Below, in pieces: positions 1 through 6,280 of a stretch of 7,057 nt of DNA (position 1 is its first letter; every line of letters begins with the position of its first letter). The translations under genes were made by a program, and so were the position numbers. The stretch is from contig JAKEHF010000201.1 of NCBI GenBank assembly GCA_022615295.1, forward strand, positions 1 through 7,057. Direction: 5' to 3'. The notes under the pieces were generated by a model. It saw only the letters and a program-made list of their open reading frames with translations, was not told the DNA's origin and did not search any database. Source of the stretch: Actinomycetota bacterium. Lineage in GTDB: Bacteria; Actinomycetota; Acidimicrobiia; Spongiisociales; ZC4RG35.

Positions 1-784
1 CGGCCCGAGCGGCCTCCTCCTCCTCGACGGCAAATGCCACCTCCTCGGCGAGGATCCGCTCCAGACCATCGCCCGGCCTCACCTGAGCCCCGGTCGTCGA
101 CGCGAGGAGACTCGCCGGGAAGACGACCCGCATCTCCACCCATTGCTCGGGGGGGACCCCGCTCGCCTCGAGGCTCGGGCTGACCCCATCAACACCGAGC
201 GAGGTCACCCCGTTGACGCCAAACGGATGACCCCACACTCTGACCTCCCCGGAGACGGTCCCGGAAGGGAGAAGCACCCGGGCCGTGATCCTGTTGGCCC
301 CCACGGACCAACCGTCACCCCAGACCTGGAAGTTGACATCGACCACGTCGTCGTAGACCACGGCCACACCCGACATCACGTAGCGGATGAAGAAGCGACG
401 CACCTCGTCCTGGCTGGAGTGGTGCCATACGACACGGACATAGCCCGGTATCTCCTCAACCCCGTAGGTGCCCGCCGGAGAGCTGCAACCCAGGGTGGTG
501 CATCCCCCGAGCTGGTAGGCCCCCGACTCGTCGCCAACGGAGACGATCCGGGCGTTCTCCCCTGAGCGGAGCCGGATGTCGCGGTAGGCGCCGGTGAAGG
601 AGCCGGAGAAGTCGTAGGCGAGGACCTCGGTGACGGTCAGTGAGCCGTCGGGCTCCACCTCGATCGTTACGTCGGCGCCCTCCATCCAGTACGACTTGGC
701 GGAGACGGCGGTGGCGGGGACGACCACCGCCACGCTGACGAGGACGACGAGGAGGACCCCTGGGAGGAGCACCCGGGGTCGCAT
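1..784 (-). CDS. DUF2207 domain-containing membrane protein, C-terminal part off the left edge
   Basis: The reading frame is open from an ATG at 784 to the left edge, giving 261 residues and no stop. Residues 1-29 form a signal peptide: Arg2 and Arg4, a Val/Leu-rich core, then Ala-Thr-Ala-Val-Ser-Ala with likely cleavage after Ala26 or Ala29. The mature part opens with a strand-rich stretch (YWMEGADVTIEVEPDGSLTV) followed by an aromatic/Gly-rich FSGSFTGAYRDI segment, and later has YDDVVDVNFQVWGD. This matches the N-terminal extracytoplasmic domain of the DUF2207 family. Full-length members usually continue into membrane segments and often a Gly-rich tail, which would lie outside the window. 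Cys-Thr-Thr-Leu-Gly-Cys around residues 94-99 could form a disulfide. The start lies one base after the lemA stop (TGA-G-ATG) with no clear Shine-Dalgarno, so translation is probably coupled to lemA. The biochemical role of the family is unknown; an envelope function is inferred from the signal peptide and the LemA partner. Family assignment is by recalled resemblance. Confidence 0.85.
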   Translation of the reverse strand, partial: MRPRVLLPGVLLVVLVSVAVVVPATAVSAKSYWMEGADVTIEVEPDGSLTVTEVLAYDFSGSFTGAYRDIRLRSGENARIVSVGDESGAYQLGGCTTLGCSSPAGTYGVEEIPGYVRVVWHHSSQDEVRRFFIRYVMSGVAVVYDDVVDVNFQVWGDGWSVGANRITARVLLPSGTVSGEVRVWGHPFGVNGVTSLGVDGVSPSLEASGVPPEQWVEMRVVFPASLLASTTGAQVRPGDGLERILAEEVAFAVEEEEAARA

Positions 785-785
785 C

Positions 786-1334
786 TCAGAAGTTGACCGC
801 GGGGGCTTCCTGGGCTTCCTCACCGGCTTCGAAGAACTCCCTGACCCGGAATCCGGCCATTGAGGCGACGATGTTGGTGGGTATCTGCTGCACCTGGTTG
901 TTGTAGGTGAGGACCGAGTCGTTGTAGATCTGACGGGCCACGGCGATCTTGTTCTCGGTGTCGGCCAGGTCGGTCTGGAGGGAGGCGAAGTTCTCCGACG
1001 CCCTCAGCTCGGGGTAGGCCTCGGCAACGGCGAAGAGCTGACGCAGCGCCTGGGTGAGGAAGTTCTCCGCCTGGGCCTGCTCGGCCGGCCCCTGCGCCGT
1101 GGTGGCGGTGGCCCGAGCCTGGGTGACGTTCTCGAACGTCTGGCGCTCGTGGGCGGCATAGCCCTTGACCGTCTCCACGAGATTCGGGATCAGGTCCCAG
1201 CGACGCTTCAACTGGACCTCCACCTGAGCCCAGGCGTTGTCGACCCGGTTGCGCCCCCCCACGAGACGGTTGTAGATGACGACGTAAAGCAGGACGAGCA
1301 CGCCGACGACGACCAGGACGATGATCCACTCCAT
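786..1334 (-). CDS. lemA: LemA family protein
   Basis: The 182-residue product has the usual LemA length and layout. One N-terminal membrane helix (about residues 3-21, almost all Ile/Val/Leu) follows a very short N-terminus. The family signature runs from about residue 30: VDNAWAQVEVQLKRRWDLIP, then NLVETVKGY. Helical, Ala/Gln/Glu-rich sequence follows, and the conserved ARQIYNDSVLTYNN segment lies near the C-terminal third. The protein is expected to be membrane-anchored with a four-helix-type soluble domain; its biochemical role is not established. I chose the ATG at 1334 because family members begin a few residues before the helix. The frame stays open upstream to 1565, but that extension is Pro/Arg/Ser-rich and unlike LemA. 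No Shine-Dalgarno precedes 1334. Instead a TAGACT hexamer lies 8 bases upstream, which suggests a leaderless transcript. The DUF2207 gene follows after one base, the usual LemA-DUF2207 arrangement. Confidence 0.93.
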   Translation of the reverse strand: MEWIIVLVVVGVLVLLYVVIYNRLVGGRNRVDNAWAQVEVQLKRRWDLIPNLVETVKGYAAHERQTFENVTQARATATTAQGPAEQAQAENFLTQALRQLFAVAEAYPELRASENFASLQTDLADTENKIAVARQIYNDSVLTYNNQVQQIPTNIVASMAGFRVREFFEAGEEAQEAPAVNF

Positions 1335-1342
1335 GACGGGGG

Positions 1343-1374
1343 AGTCTACGACGACCGGGGTAACCGGTCCGGTT
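1343..1374 (-). promoter_or_regulatory. Possible leaderless lemA promoter with an overlapping inverted repeat
   Basis: Read on the minus strand, TAGACT (1348-1343) fits the TAnnnT -10 consensus and ends 8 bases before the lemA ATG, the right distance for transcription to start at or next to the start codon. No recognisable TTGACA-like -35 is present. The -35 position (about 1366-1371) is instead covered by a perfect inverted repeat, AACCGG-T-CCGGTT, at 1362-1374, which could be an operator. The 1335-1606 gap between the divergent lemA and the 1607 gene otherwise holds no gene I can support. This is motif reading only. Confidence 0.35.
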
Positions 1375-1595
1375 TGGGTGGTGGCGCGTAGGAGGTCCCG
1401 AGGGCTGTCGCGCTGCGGTGGACCACCGATCGTCCGCCCCCTCGACAACGACGCGAAGACCGGTTCTGGAGATCGGGGCATCGGCCTGCAACAGGCGAAC
1501 GGGAGCTCGTCCAACTGGCTCCGCCACTGAGACATTTCATAGACACTCTTCTCTGTATGTTCCACGCTAGAAGCCGCTCGTAGTGCCTAGCTAAC

Positions 1596-1601
1596 GAGGA
1601 G
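1596..1601 (+). promoter_or_regulatory. Strong ribosome binding site for the ATG at 1607
   Basis: GAGGAG lies 5 bases before the ATG at 1607, a near-ideal Shine-Dalgarno. It is the best initiation signal in the window. It shows that translation of the exported-protein gene is meant to begin at 1607, not at the ATG at 1713, which has no usable ribosome binding site. A TATGTT hexamer at 1556-1561 is a possible -10 for this gene, giving a leader of roughly 40 bases; that part is weak. Confidence 0.7.
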
Positions 1602-1606
1602 ATATC

Positions 1607-1804
1607 ATGAGTCGCAGGGCGTCTGTGCGTGTGTGTGCGCTCTTTGCATTTGTTCCATTGATGGCGCTCGTCGTTCCTTCCTTAGTCACCTCAATCACAC
1701 CTACCCATAGGAATGGGAGGGTGCCTGACTGGTTCGAGTTTTCCTGGTATCGAAGCAAGCCAGGCGCACTCGGCCCCCCACTTGCTCAGCGGTATCCTCA
1801 CTGA
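1607..1804 (+). CDS. Signal-peptide fragment, out of frame with the following secreted-protein body
   Basis: This 65-codon frame starts at an ATG behind an excellent ribosome binding site. Its first 30 residues are a textbook export signal: Arg3-Arg4, Arg8, a hydrophobic core (VCALFAFVPLMALVVPSLV), then Thr-Ser. After that it reads through low-information sequence and stops at the TGA at 1802-1804. The frame one base over is open from 1686 onward and encodes a 373-residue protein with no signal peptide and no ribosome binding site. The simplest reading is that both are parts of one gene, 1607-2834, split by a one-base gain (or two-base loss) somewhere in 1686-1801. The C6 run at 1774-1779 and the GGGAGGG at 1715-1721 are the likeliest slip sites. 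The cause could be a true mutation, an assembly error or, less likely, programmed +1 frameshifting. As an independent small protein it has little to recommend it. Confidence 0.55.
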   Translation: MSRRASVRVCALFAFVPLMALVVPSLVTSITPTHRNGRVPDWFEFSWYRSKPGALGPPLAQRYPH

Positions 1805-2834
1805 GGACGGTAGGGCTAGTTCGGGTTCGGTCGTTGTCTTGGCTTGGCCCAACGAGGAGCTGCTTCAAGACATGGCTGAGGGCGACAAGGTTCCGGTTGC
1901 CGAAGTGGCGAGGACCGAGGCTTCAGCGAATGGAAGCTTCACCGTGAACCTTGACCCGAACTTACTGCCCCTGACACATCAGAGCGATGACCGCAGAGTC
2001 AATCTCGAAGTATTCGGCTGGGCCGGCAACCACGAAGGCCATTGGTTTCTATCCGCTCAGGCAGTCGATGTCGGTGGCGAAACGACGTGGCTAGACCCAA
2101 TTCTTGCAGAGAGCTTCCTCAACACATCTGTTCAGGCCTTCGACCCTATCAACGAGCGCACTGCTCTTCTTCATTTGGACTTGGACGCGGACTCCGCCTT
2201 GCAACCCGATTCGACCGTGTGGGGGCCAGAAGTAGCCCTCGCTGCGGGCACGGGGTGTTCATACAGCCTGCTATCCCGAAACCACCTTCAGTGGGAGATC
2301 ATCGCTCAAACGTCACCCGCCTCCGGGCAGACCGGAAGCGCAACGTTTACTGTTGCCCATACACATGTCGTGGGAGTTGCCCTTTCTGCCACCGGGGGCG
2401 GCTGGTCTGCGGGTGGTACCTCTTCGATAACGAGCGGGTTCTCCCAGGCTTTCTCCGCCAGCAGCTCCTCCAGGAACTACAGAGCACAAGTCGAGTACGG
2501 AAAATACCGGCGGTCATGCACGGGTATACCTCAGGACTACGCCTACCGACCCATTGGCCACTCTGGAGGGACTTCAACCTCGACGCTTGTACCTCCGACC
2601 TTCAGCTATTGCGCTCCAGTCGCAGCGGGCACCTGGTCTCGGACGAGCTCGTCGGGGAACTCATTCAGCTTGTCGGGAGGTGTACAGGCAGCTGGGATCA
2701 TAGGAATCAACCTCTCAGCGACTCATGGATACCAGACATCAGTCAAGATCTCCTACACACAGTCATCAGCAAAGAAGCTGTGTGGCAACAACGCGCTTCC
2801 TGCTTCAGCTGGACGGATCGACGGCCAGCCCTGA
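1713..2834 (+). CDS. Body of a predicted secreted, Ser/Gly-rich beta-type protein of unknown function
   Basis: This is a 373-codon frame from an ATG at 1713, though the true N-terminus is probably the signal peptide encoded at 1607 in another frame. Residues 24-60 (LLSGILTEDGRASSGSVVVL and following) read like a transthyretin- or carboxypeptidase-regulatory-like beta sandwich: a strand, a Thr-Glu-Asp-Gly turn, then a second strand. Residues 60-160 are mixed, with Trp103 and Trp111. Residues 205-350 are low-complexity, Ser/Gly/Thr-rich alternating sequence typical of exported beta structure. Five cysteines are present (4, 182, 269, 300, 357); the four in the body could pair as disulfides. There are no catalytic motifs I recognise. 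The C-terminal pattern (GINLSATHGY, then KKLCGNNALP) resembles, from memory, uncharacterised actinobacterial secreted proteins; this is unverified. A sample of 49 codons has about 61% G/C at third positions, against more than 90% in the neighbouring core genes. A lipoprotein gene follows after 16 bases on the same strand. Confidence 0.7.
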   Translation: MGGCLTGSSFPGIEASQAHSAPHLLSGILTEDGRASSGSVVVLAWPNEELLQDMAEGDKVPVAEVARTEASANGSFTVNLDPNLLPLTHQSDDRRVNLEVFGWAGNHEGHWFLSAQAVDVGGETTWLDPILAESFLNTSVQAFDPINERTALLHLDLDADSALQPDSTVWGPEVALAAGTGCSYSLLSRNHLQWEIIAQTSPASGQTGSATFTVAHTHVVGVALSATGGGWSAGGTSSITSGFSQAFSASSSSRNYRAQVEYGKYRRSCTGIPQDYAYRPIGHSGGTSTSTLVPPTFSYCAPVAAGTWSRTSSSGNSFSLSGGVQAAGIIGINLSATHGYQTSVKISYTQSSAKKLCGNNALPASAGRIDGQP

Positions 2835-2850
2835 GGTCCAGTGCCGGCGT

Positions 2851-3459
2851 ATGCATTCCCGAAGGAAGTGGTGGGTCAGGACGCTCACGCCGTTCGTGTC
2901 GATGGTCATGACGGTCATCGCCTGCGCCCCTACGGGTCCCCAGAGACACGAGGACGGCGGTGGACCAATTGCATGGACGGGAGCACCCAGCAGTTTCACC
3001 GTCGGGATCGACCTTTCAGCGTATCCCCAGGGGACCGACTTTTCCTTCGGTGCCATGGTCCTTTGCCGGAGCGAAGAAGGGGTCGCGACGATCATGGCGG
3101 TCCGGCCCACCGAGGAGATCGGTCAGGGGGCACGCTATCTAGGGGCCCTAGTGAGGGACGTAGATGATCCTGAGGACATGCCCGTGATTTCGTCCGCCGG
3201 CTTTCCCCCCGAGGGCACGAATCACATCGCCTGGCAGCCTGCAGAGGACAGTGATGTGGAGGTGGCATGTGGATCAGGCCGCGGCGTCGAACTTCTCATC
3301 GGATTCCAGAACGTCGGCGGGCTTGGCGGAGGTTGGACAGGCGTCGATCTCCATTACCGCGTCGATGCTGAGGAGTACATCTTCGAGATAGAGAACCTGA
3401 TGGTCTTGTGTCCTGAGCACCAGGGGTGCTCCTCGTACATAGAGGACTTAAGCGGTTAA
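2851..3459 (+). CDS. Predicted lipoprotein of unknown function
   Basis: The product is 202 residues from the ATG at 2851. The N-terminus is basic (MHSRRKWWVR), followed by a short hydrophobic stretch ending in Val22-Ile23-Ala24-Cys25, which fits a lipobox with Cys25 as the lipidated residue. The protein is therefore probably anchored on the outer face of the cytoplasmic membrane. The mature part is acidic and Gly-rich, with four more cysteines (72, 140, 187, 193), suggesting one or two disulfides in a compact beta-rich domain. I recognise no family. The frame is open further upstream, but the extension would place the signal sequence internally, so 2851 is preferred. The only nearby Shine-Dalgarno-like sequence, GAGG at 2833-2836, is far (14 bases), so initiation may depend on coupling to the gene ending at 2834. 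The 16-base gap and shared strand suggest one transcript. Codon use is intermediate between the upstream exported protein and the core genes. Confidence 0.75.
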   Translation: MHSRRKWWVRTLTPFVSMVMTVIACAPTGPQRHEDGGGPIAWTGAPSSFTVGIDLSAYPQGTDFSFGAMVLCRSEEGVATIMAVRPTEEIGQGARYLGALVRDVDDPEDMPVISSAGFPPEGTNHIAWQPAEDSDVEVACGSGRGVELLIGFQNVGGLGGGWTGVDLHYRVDAEEYIFEIENLMVLCPEHQGCSSYIEDLSG

Positions 3460-3484
3460 GCGGATGGAGAATCGAGACCCGCTA

Positions 3485-4153
3485 CTAGCACCGGTGCGGC
3501 TTGGGTGGCGGGGCCAGACCGTCCACCGCTCTGGCCCAGTCCTCGGGGAGGGTGACGCCGCCTGAGCGTGCCATGAGACGGAGATAGATGTCGGAGGCGG
3601 TCCCCCGGACCTGTGTGCCGTCATCCCCGCCGAACCGCCAGGTCCTGTCGAGATCGGTGGCTGTGAGAGTCAGCGGCTGCACGTCTCCGAGATAGGGGAG
3701 CCACATCTCGGCGAACTCGTCCAGCCCGGAGACCGCCACCAGGTCGAGGAGCGGAGTCTCCGCCCCGGCTGCTTGGGCGGCGTCACGACGATGCACCCCG
3801 GTCTCGATGGCCATGCGTCGCTCCCAGAACCCGATGGTCGGGTCAGGGCCGAAACCCCAAACGGTCGTGGTCGGATCCGTCTCGCGAAACACCGCAAGGA
3901 GGTCCCCGAGAGTCTGCTCGTACCACTCGGGCACCCTCATGCCTCCGGGACAGCGGGGCGAATGGACCCGCTCCTGGGCCAGCTCCCGGCAGACGATGAC
4001 TGTTCGGCCAAGGGTTCCAGTGGTGTGATAGAGGAGGTCGTCGAGGGTCCATCCCGGATACTGGGGCACAGCAGCCCCCGGGTCGGCGACGACGATCCTC
4101 GCCAGCTCCCGACCCTCGATCTCGATAGTCACCAGGTTCTCAGCGGAGAGCAC
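3485..4153 (-). CDS. DinB/MDMPI-fold protein, probable mycothiol-dependent maleylpyruvate isomerase family enzyme
   Basis: The product is 222 residues. The N-terminal half has the four-helix DinB/MDMPI pattern: a YPGWTLDDLLYH segment (the family's CPGW-type motif followed by the first metal-ligand His, here His43), then Glu117-x-x-x-His121 in MAIETGVHRRDA. His, Glu and His form the divalent-metal triad of mycothiol-dependent maleylpyruvate isomerase, and all three are present. The C-terminal part (about 140-222) matches the smaller MDMPI C-terminal domain in size. Family members act on thiol conjugates or small electrophiles; this protein's substrate cannot be read from sequence, and many relatives are not maleylpyruvate isomerases. 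It starts with GTG at 4153, inside the last codons of sucD (14-base overlap), supported by GGGAGG 9 bases upstream. It is the last gene of the operon. Its stop lies 25 bases from the end of the convergent lipoprotein gene, with no obvious hairpin terminator between them. Confidence 0.82.
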   Translation of the reverse strand: MLSAENLVTIEIEGRELARIVVADPGAAVPQYPGWTLDDLLYHTTGTLGRTVIVCRELAQERVHSPRCPGGMRVPEWYEQTLGDLLAVFRETDPTTTVWGFGPDPTIGFWERRMAIETGVHRRDAAQAAGAETPLLDLVAVSGLDEFAEMWLPYLGDVQPLTLTATDLDRTWRFGGDDGTQVRGTASDIYLRLMARSGGVTLPEDWARAVDGLAPPPKPHRC

Positions 4154-5060
4154 GGGCCATCGCCTCCCCCATGTCGGAGGGTGTCTCCGCCATCACGATG
4201 CCCGCCTCGGTCATCGCCTTGATCTTGGCCTCGGCGGTGCCCGTCCCACCTGAGACGATGGCCCCGGCATGACCCATCCTCTTCCCTGGTGGAGCCGTGG
4301 TCCCGGCGATGAAACCGGCCACAGGCTTGCCCATGGTGCGGACATACTCGGCGGCCTCCTCCTCGGCGGTGCCCCCGATCTCCCCGATCATCACCACCCC
4401 CTCCGTCTCCGGGTCCGTCTCGAACATGGCGAGCACGTCGACGAAGCTCGATCCGTTGACCGGGTCACCTCCTATGCCGACGGCGGTGGTCTGGCCGAGA
4501 CCCAACAGGGTCAGCTGGTGGACTGCCTCATAGGTGAGTGTCCCCGATCTCGAGACCACACCGATCCGTCCCCGCTGGTGGATGTAGCCGGGCATGATCC
4601 CGATCTTGCACTCGCCCGGGGTTATCACCCCGGGGCAGTTGGGACCGACCAGTCTGGTGGCGGAGCCGAGCAGATACCGCTTCACCCTGATCATGTCGGC
4701 GACCGGTATCCCCTCGGTGATGGCCACCACCAGGGCCATGCCCACGGAGACCGCCTCCATGATGGCGTCGGCGGCAAACGGTGGCGGCACGTAGACGACC
4801 GAAGCCGTGGCCCTGGTCTCCTCCGCGGCCTGACGCATGGTGGCAAAGATGGGAAGCTCCACGCGATAGGTGTCGGGACGCCCGGGGACACCGCTGTGGT
4901 CGGTCTCCCCCTCGAAAACGGCGGTCTCACCATGACGTGAGGGGTGGACCGCCCCCACCATCGTGGTGCCATAGGCGATCGCCTTGTCGGTGTGGAACTG
5001 GCCGGTCTTGCCCAGACCCTGGACGATGACCCTGGTCGTCTTGTCGACGAGGATGCTCAT
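4140..5060 (-). CDS. sucD: Succinate-CoA ligase (ADP/GDP-forming) subunit alpha with a divergent CoA-binding domain
   Basis: The product is 306 residues, against 289 in Escherichia coli. SucD binds CoA and carries the phosphohistidine intermediate in reversible conversion of succinyl-CoA, phosphate and NDP to succinate, CoA and NTP. The C-terminal two thirds are canonical: ITEGIP, a GPNCPGVITPGECKIGI stretch, SRSGTLTYEAV, GIGGDPVNGSSF, IGEIGG, and GKRMGHAGAI with the phosphorylated His at 264. The N-terminal CoA-binding domain is unusual. Its first loop reads GLGKTGQFH, one residue shorter than the usual form and without the T-G-x-x-G pattern. The usual TPGKGG motif is replaced by HPSRHGET. 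About 19 extra residues lie near 44-68 before ELPIFATM. The codon pattern is uniformly GC-rich through this part, so the insertion does not look like a sequence error. The start ATG overlaps the sucC stop (ATGA), with GGAG 8 bases upstream. The natural substrate is most likely succinate; a different dicarboxylate such as malate is possible. Confidence 0.93.
   Translation of the reverse strand: MSILVDKTTRVIVQGLGKTGQFHTDKAIAYGTTMVGAVHPSRHGETAVFEGETDHSGVPGRPDTYRVELPIFATMRQAAEETRATASVVYVPPPFAADAIMEAVSVGMALVVAITEGIPVADMIRVKRYLLGSATRLVGPNCPGVITPGECKIGIMPGYIHQRGRIGVVSRSGTLTYEAVHQLTLLGLGQTTAVGIGGDPVNGSSFVDVLAMFETDPETEGVVMIGEIGGTAEEEAAEYVRTMGKPVAGFIAGTTAPPGKRMGHAGAIVSGGTGTAEAKIKAMTEAGIVMAETPSDMGEAMARALR
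4163..4168 (-). promoter_or_regulatory. Ribosome binding site for the GTG start at 4153
   Basis: On the minus strand GGGAGG sits 9 bases before the GTG at 4153, within the end of sucD. It supports GTG at 4153 over the in-frame GTG at 4132, which has no purine-rich sequence at a suitable distance. Confidence 0.6.
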
Positions 5061-6280
5061 CGGGTCAGCTCCAGGATCTTCTCGGCGCCGTCGCGAAGAC
5101 TGTCCGCATTGACCACCTCGAGACCCGACTCGGCGATGATCCGCTTCCCCTCCTCGACGTTGGTCCCCTCGAGACGGACCACCAGGGGCACCGCCAGACC
5201 CACCCGGTTGACCGCCTCGACGATCCCGGTGGCAATGACGTCACAACGCATGATCCCCCCGAAGATGTTGACGAAGATCCCCTTCACGTTGGGGTCGCGG
5301 GTGATGATCTGAAAGCCGGTGGTGACCTGGTCGGCGGTGGCACCACCCCCCACGTCGAGGAAGTTGGCAGGCTCTCCGCCCACGTGCTTGATGGTGTCCA
5401 TGGTGGCCATGGCGAGACCGGCCCCATTGACCAGACACCCGATCGTCCCTTCCAGCTTGATGTAGTTGAGACCGGCGTTCTTCGCCAGCACCTCGGCGGG
5501 GTCCTCCTCGCTCTGGTCACGCATCTCGGCGATGTCGGGATGGCGGTAGAGGGCGTTGTCGTCGAAGGCCATCTTGGCGTCGAGGGCGAGGACTTTCCCG
5601 TCACCCGTGACCACCAAGGGGTTGATCTCGAGCAACTCGGTATCCAGGTCTGACGCGGCGTCGGCGATCAGCTGGACGAAACGTTGGAAGGCCCGCGCCG
5701 CCTCTTCTGCCAGCCCGAGACCGACGGAGAGCTCATTGGCCTGGAAGGGGGCGAGACCGATCGCCGGGTCGATCACCACCTTGAGGATCTTCTCTGGTGT
5801 CTCCTCGGCGACCCTCTCGATGTCGACACCACCCTCGGAGGAGGCCATAACCACGTGTCGCGACAAGGACCGGTCTAGGAGTACGGCTATGTAAAGCTCG
5901 CGGGCGATGTCGACGCCCTGCTCGACGTAGAGCCGGTTGACGATCTTGCCCTCCTCACCGGTCTGGACGGTCACCAGGGTGGAGCCGAGCATCCGCTTGG
6001 CCAGCTCCCGCACCGCCTCCTCGGCCGCCCCCGGGCCACCGGTCTTCCCCTCGGTGATCACGTTGACCCCACGCACGTCGGGATGCTCCCGAAAGGTCCC
6101 CCTTCCCCTGCCCCCGGCGTGGATCTGGGCCTTGAGCACCACGACCGGGTTCTGGGACTCCTCGATCAGGGGCCGCACTGCGGCCACCGCCTCGTCGACG
6201 GTCTTCGCCAAGCGGCCCAGCGGCACCGGGATCCCCCGGGACGCCATGAGCTGCTTCGCCTGATGCTCGTGGATCTTCAA
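5057..6280 (-). CDS. sucC: Succinate-CoA ligase subunit beta
   Basis: The product is 407 residues, against 388 in E. coli. SucC is the ATP-grasp, nucleotide- and succinate-binding subunit of succinyl-CoA synthetase. It opens with the family start IHEHQAKQL and a Gly-Ile-Pro-Val-Pro segment. Residues 48-61 hold the ATP-grasp Lys50 and the QIHAGGRGRG loop. Metal and nucleotide residues appear in LLEINPL (Glu218, Asn220) and in LDAKMAFDDNA (Asp234). The C-terminal, alpha-interacting part has GCLVNGAGLAMATMD (281-295), GGEPANFLDVGGGA (301-314) and a VNIFGGIMRCD segment. Extra residues after HAGGRG (TFREHPDVRG and TGGPGA) explain the added length; similar longer forms exist in the family. It starts with TTG, overlapping the upstream TGA by four bases (TTGA), with GGAG 6 bases before it. 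No other start gives the conserved IHEHQ N-terminus. It is co-transcribed with sucD (ATGA overlap). NDP specificity (ADP or GDP) cannot be decided here. Confidence 0.96.
   Translation of the reverse strand: MKIHEHQAKQLMASRGIPVPLGRLAKTVDEAVAAVRPLIEESQNPVVVLKAQIHAGGRGRGTFREHPDVRGVNVITEGKTGGPGAAEEAVRELAKRMLGSTLVTVQTGEEGKIVNRLYVEQGVDIARELYIAVLLDRSLSRHVVMASSEGGVDIERVAEETPEKILKVVIDPAIGLAPFQANELSVGLGLAEEAARAFQRFVQLIADAASDLDTELLEINPLVVTGDGKVLALDAKMAFDDNALYRHPDIAEMRDQSEEDPAEVLAKNAGLNYIKLEGTIGCLVNGAGLAMATMDTIKHVGGEPANFLDVGGGATADQVTTGFQIITRDPNVKGIFVNIFGGIMRCDVIATGIVEAVNRVGLAVPLVVRLEGTNVEEGKRIIAESGLEVVNADSLRDGAEKILELTR

Noticed and set aside
143..565. Plus-strand open frame of 140 codons
   Set aside because: It lies antisense to the DUF2207 gene, is rich in Pro/Asp/Gly/Arg/His as expected for shadow frames in GC-rich DNA, and has no ribosome binding site or recognisable domain.
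820..1527. Minus-strand open frame of 235 codons overlapping lemA
   Set aside because: It is the alternative frame of the lemA region; its Arg/Gly/Pro-rich content has no family resemblance, while the other frame gives an unambiguous LemA.
1335..1565. Upstream extension of lemA to the ATG at 1565
   Set aside because: The additional 77 residues are Pro/Arg/Ser-rich and unlike LemA proteins, which begin just before the membrane helix, and they would cover the probable lemA promoter.
2042..2911. Plus-strand open frame of 289 codons
   Set aside because: It overlaps the 1713 gene in another frame, is Ser/Arg/Cys-rich without any signal or domain, and has no ribosome binding site. The relaxed GC bias of this region makes chance frames longer.
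3460..3500. GCACCGGTGC palindrome (3488-3497) near the convergent gene ends as a terminator
   Set aside because: It has no loop, no following T-run and lies in the last codons of the MDMPI-type gene. The 25-base gap itself holds no stable hairpin.
4269..4940. Plus-strand open frame of 223 codons opposite sucD
   Set aside because: It is antisense to a clear sucD and rich in His/Gly/Asp/Arg, a typical shadow of high-GC coding sequence.
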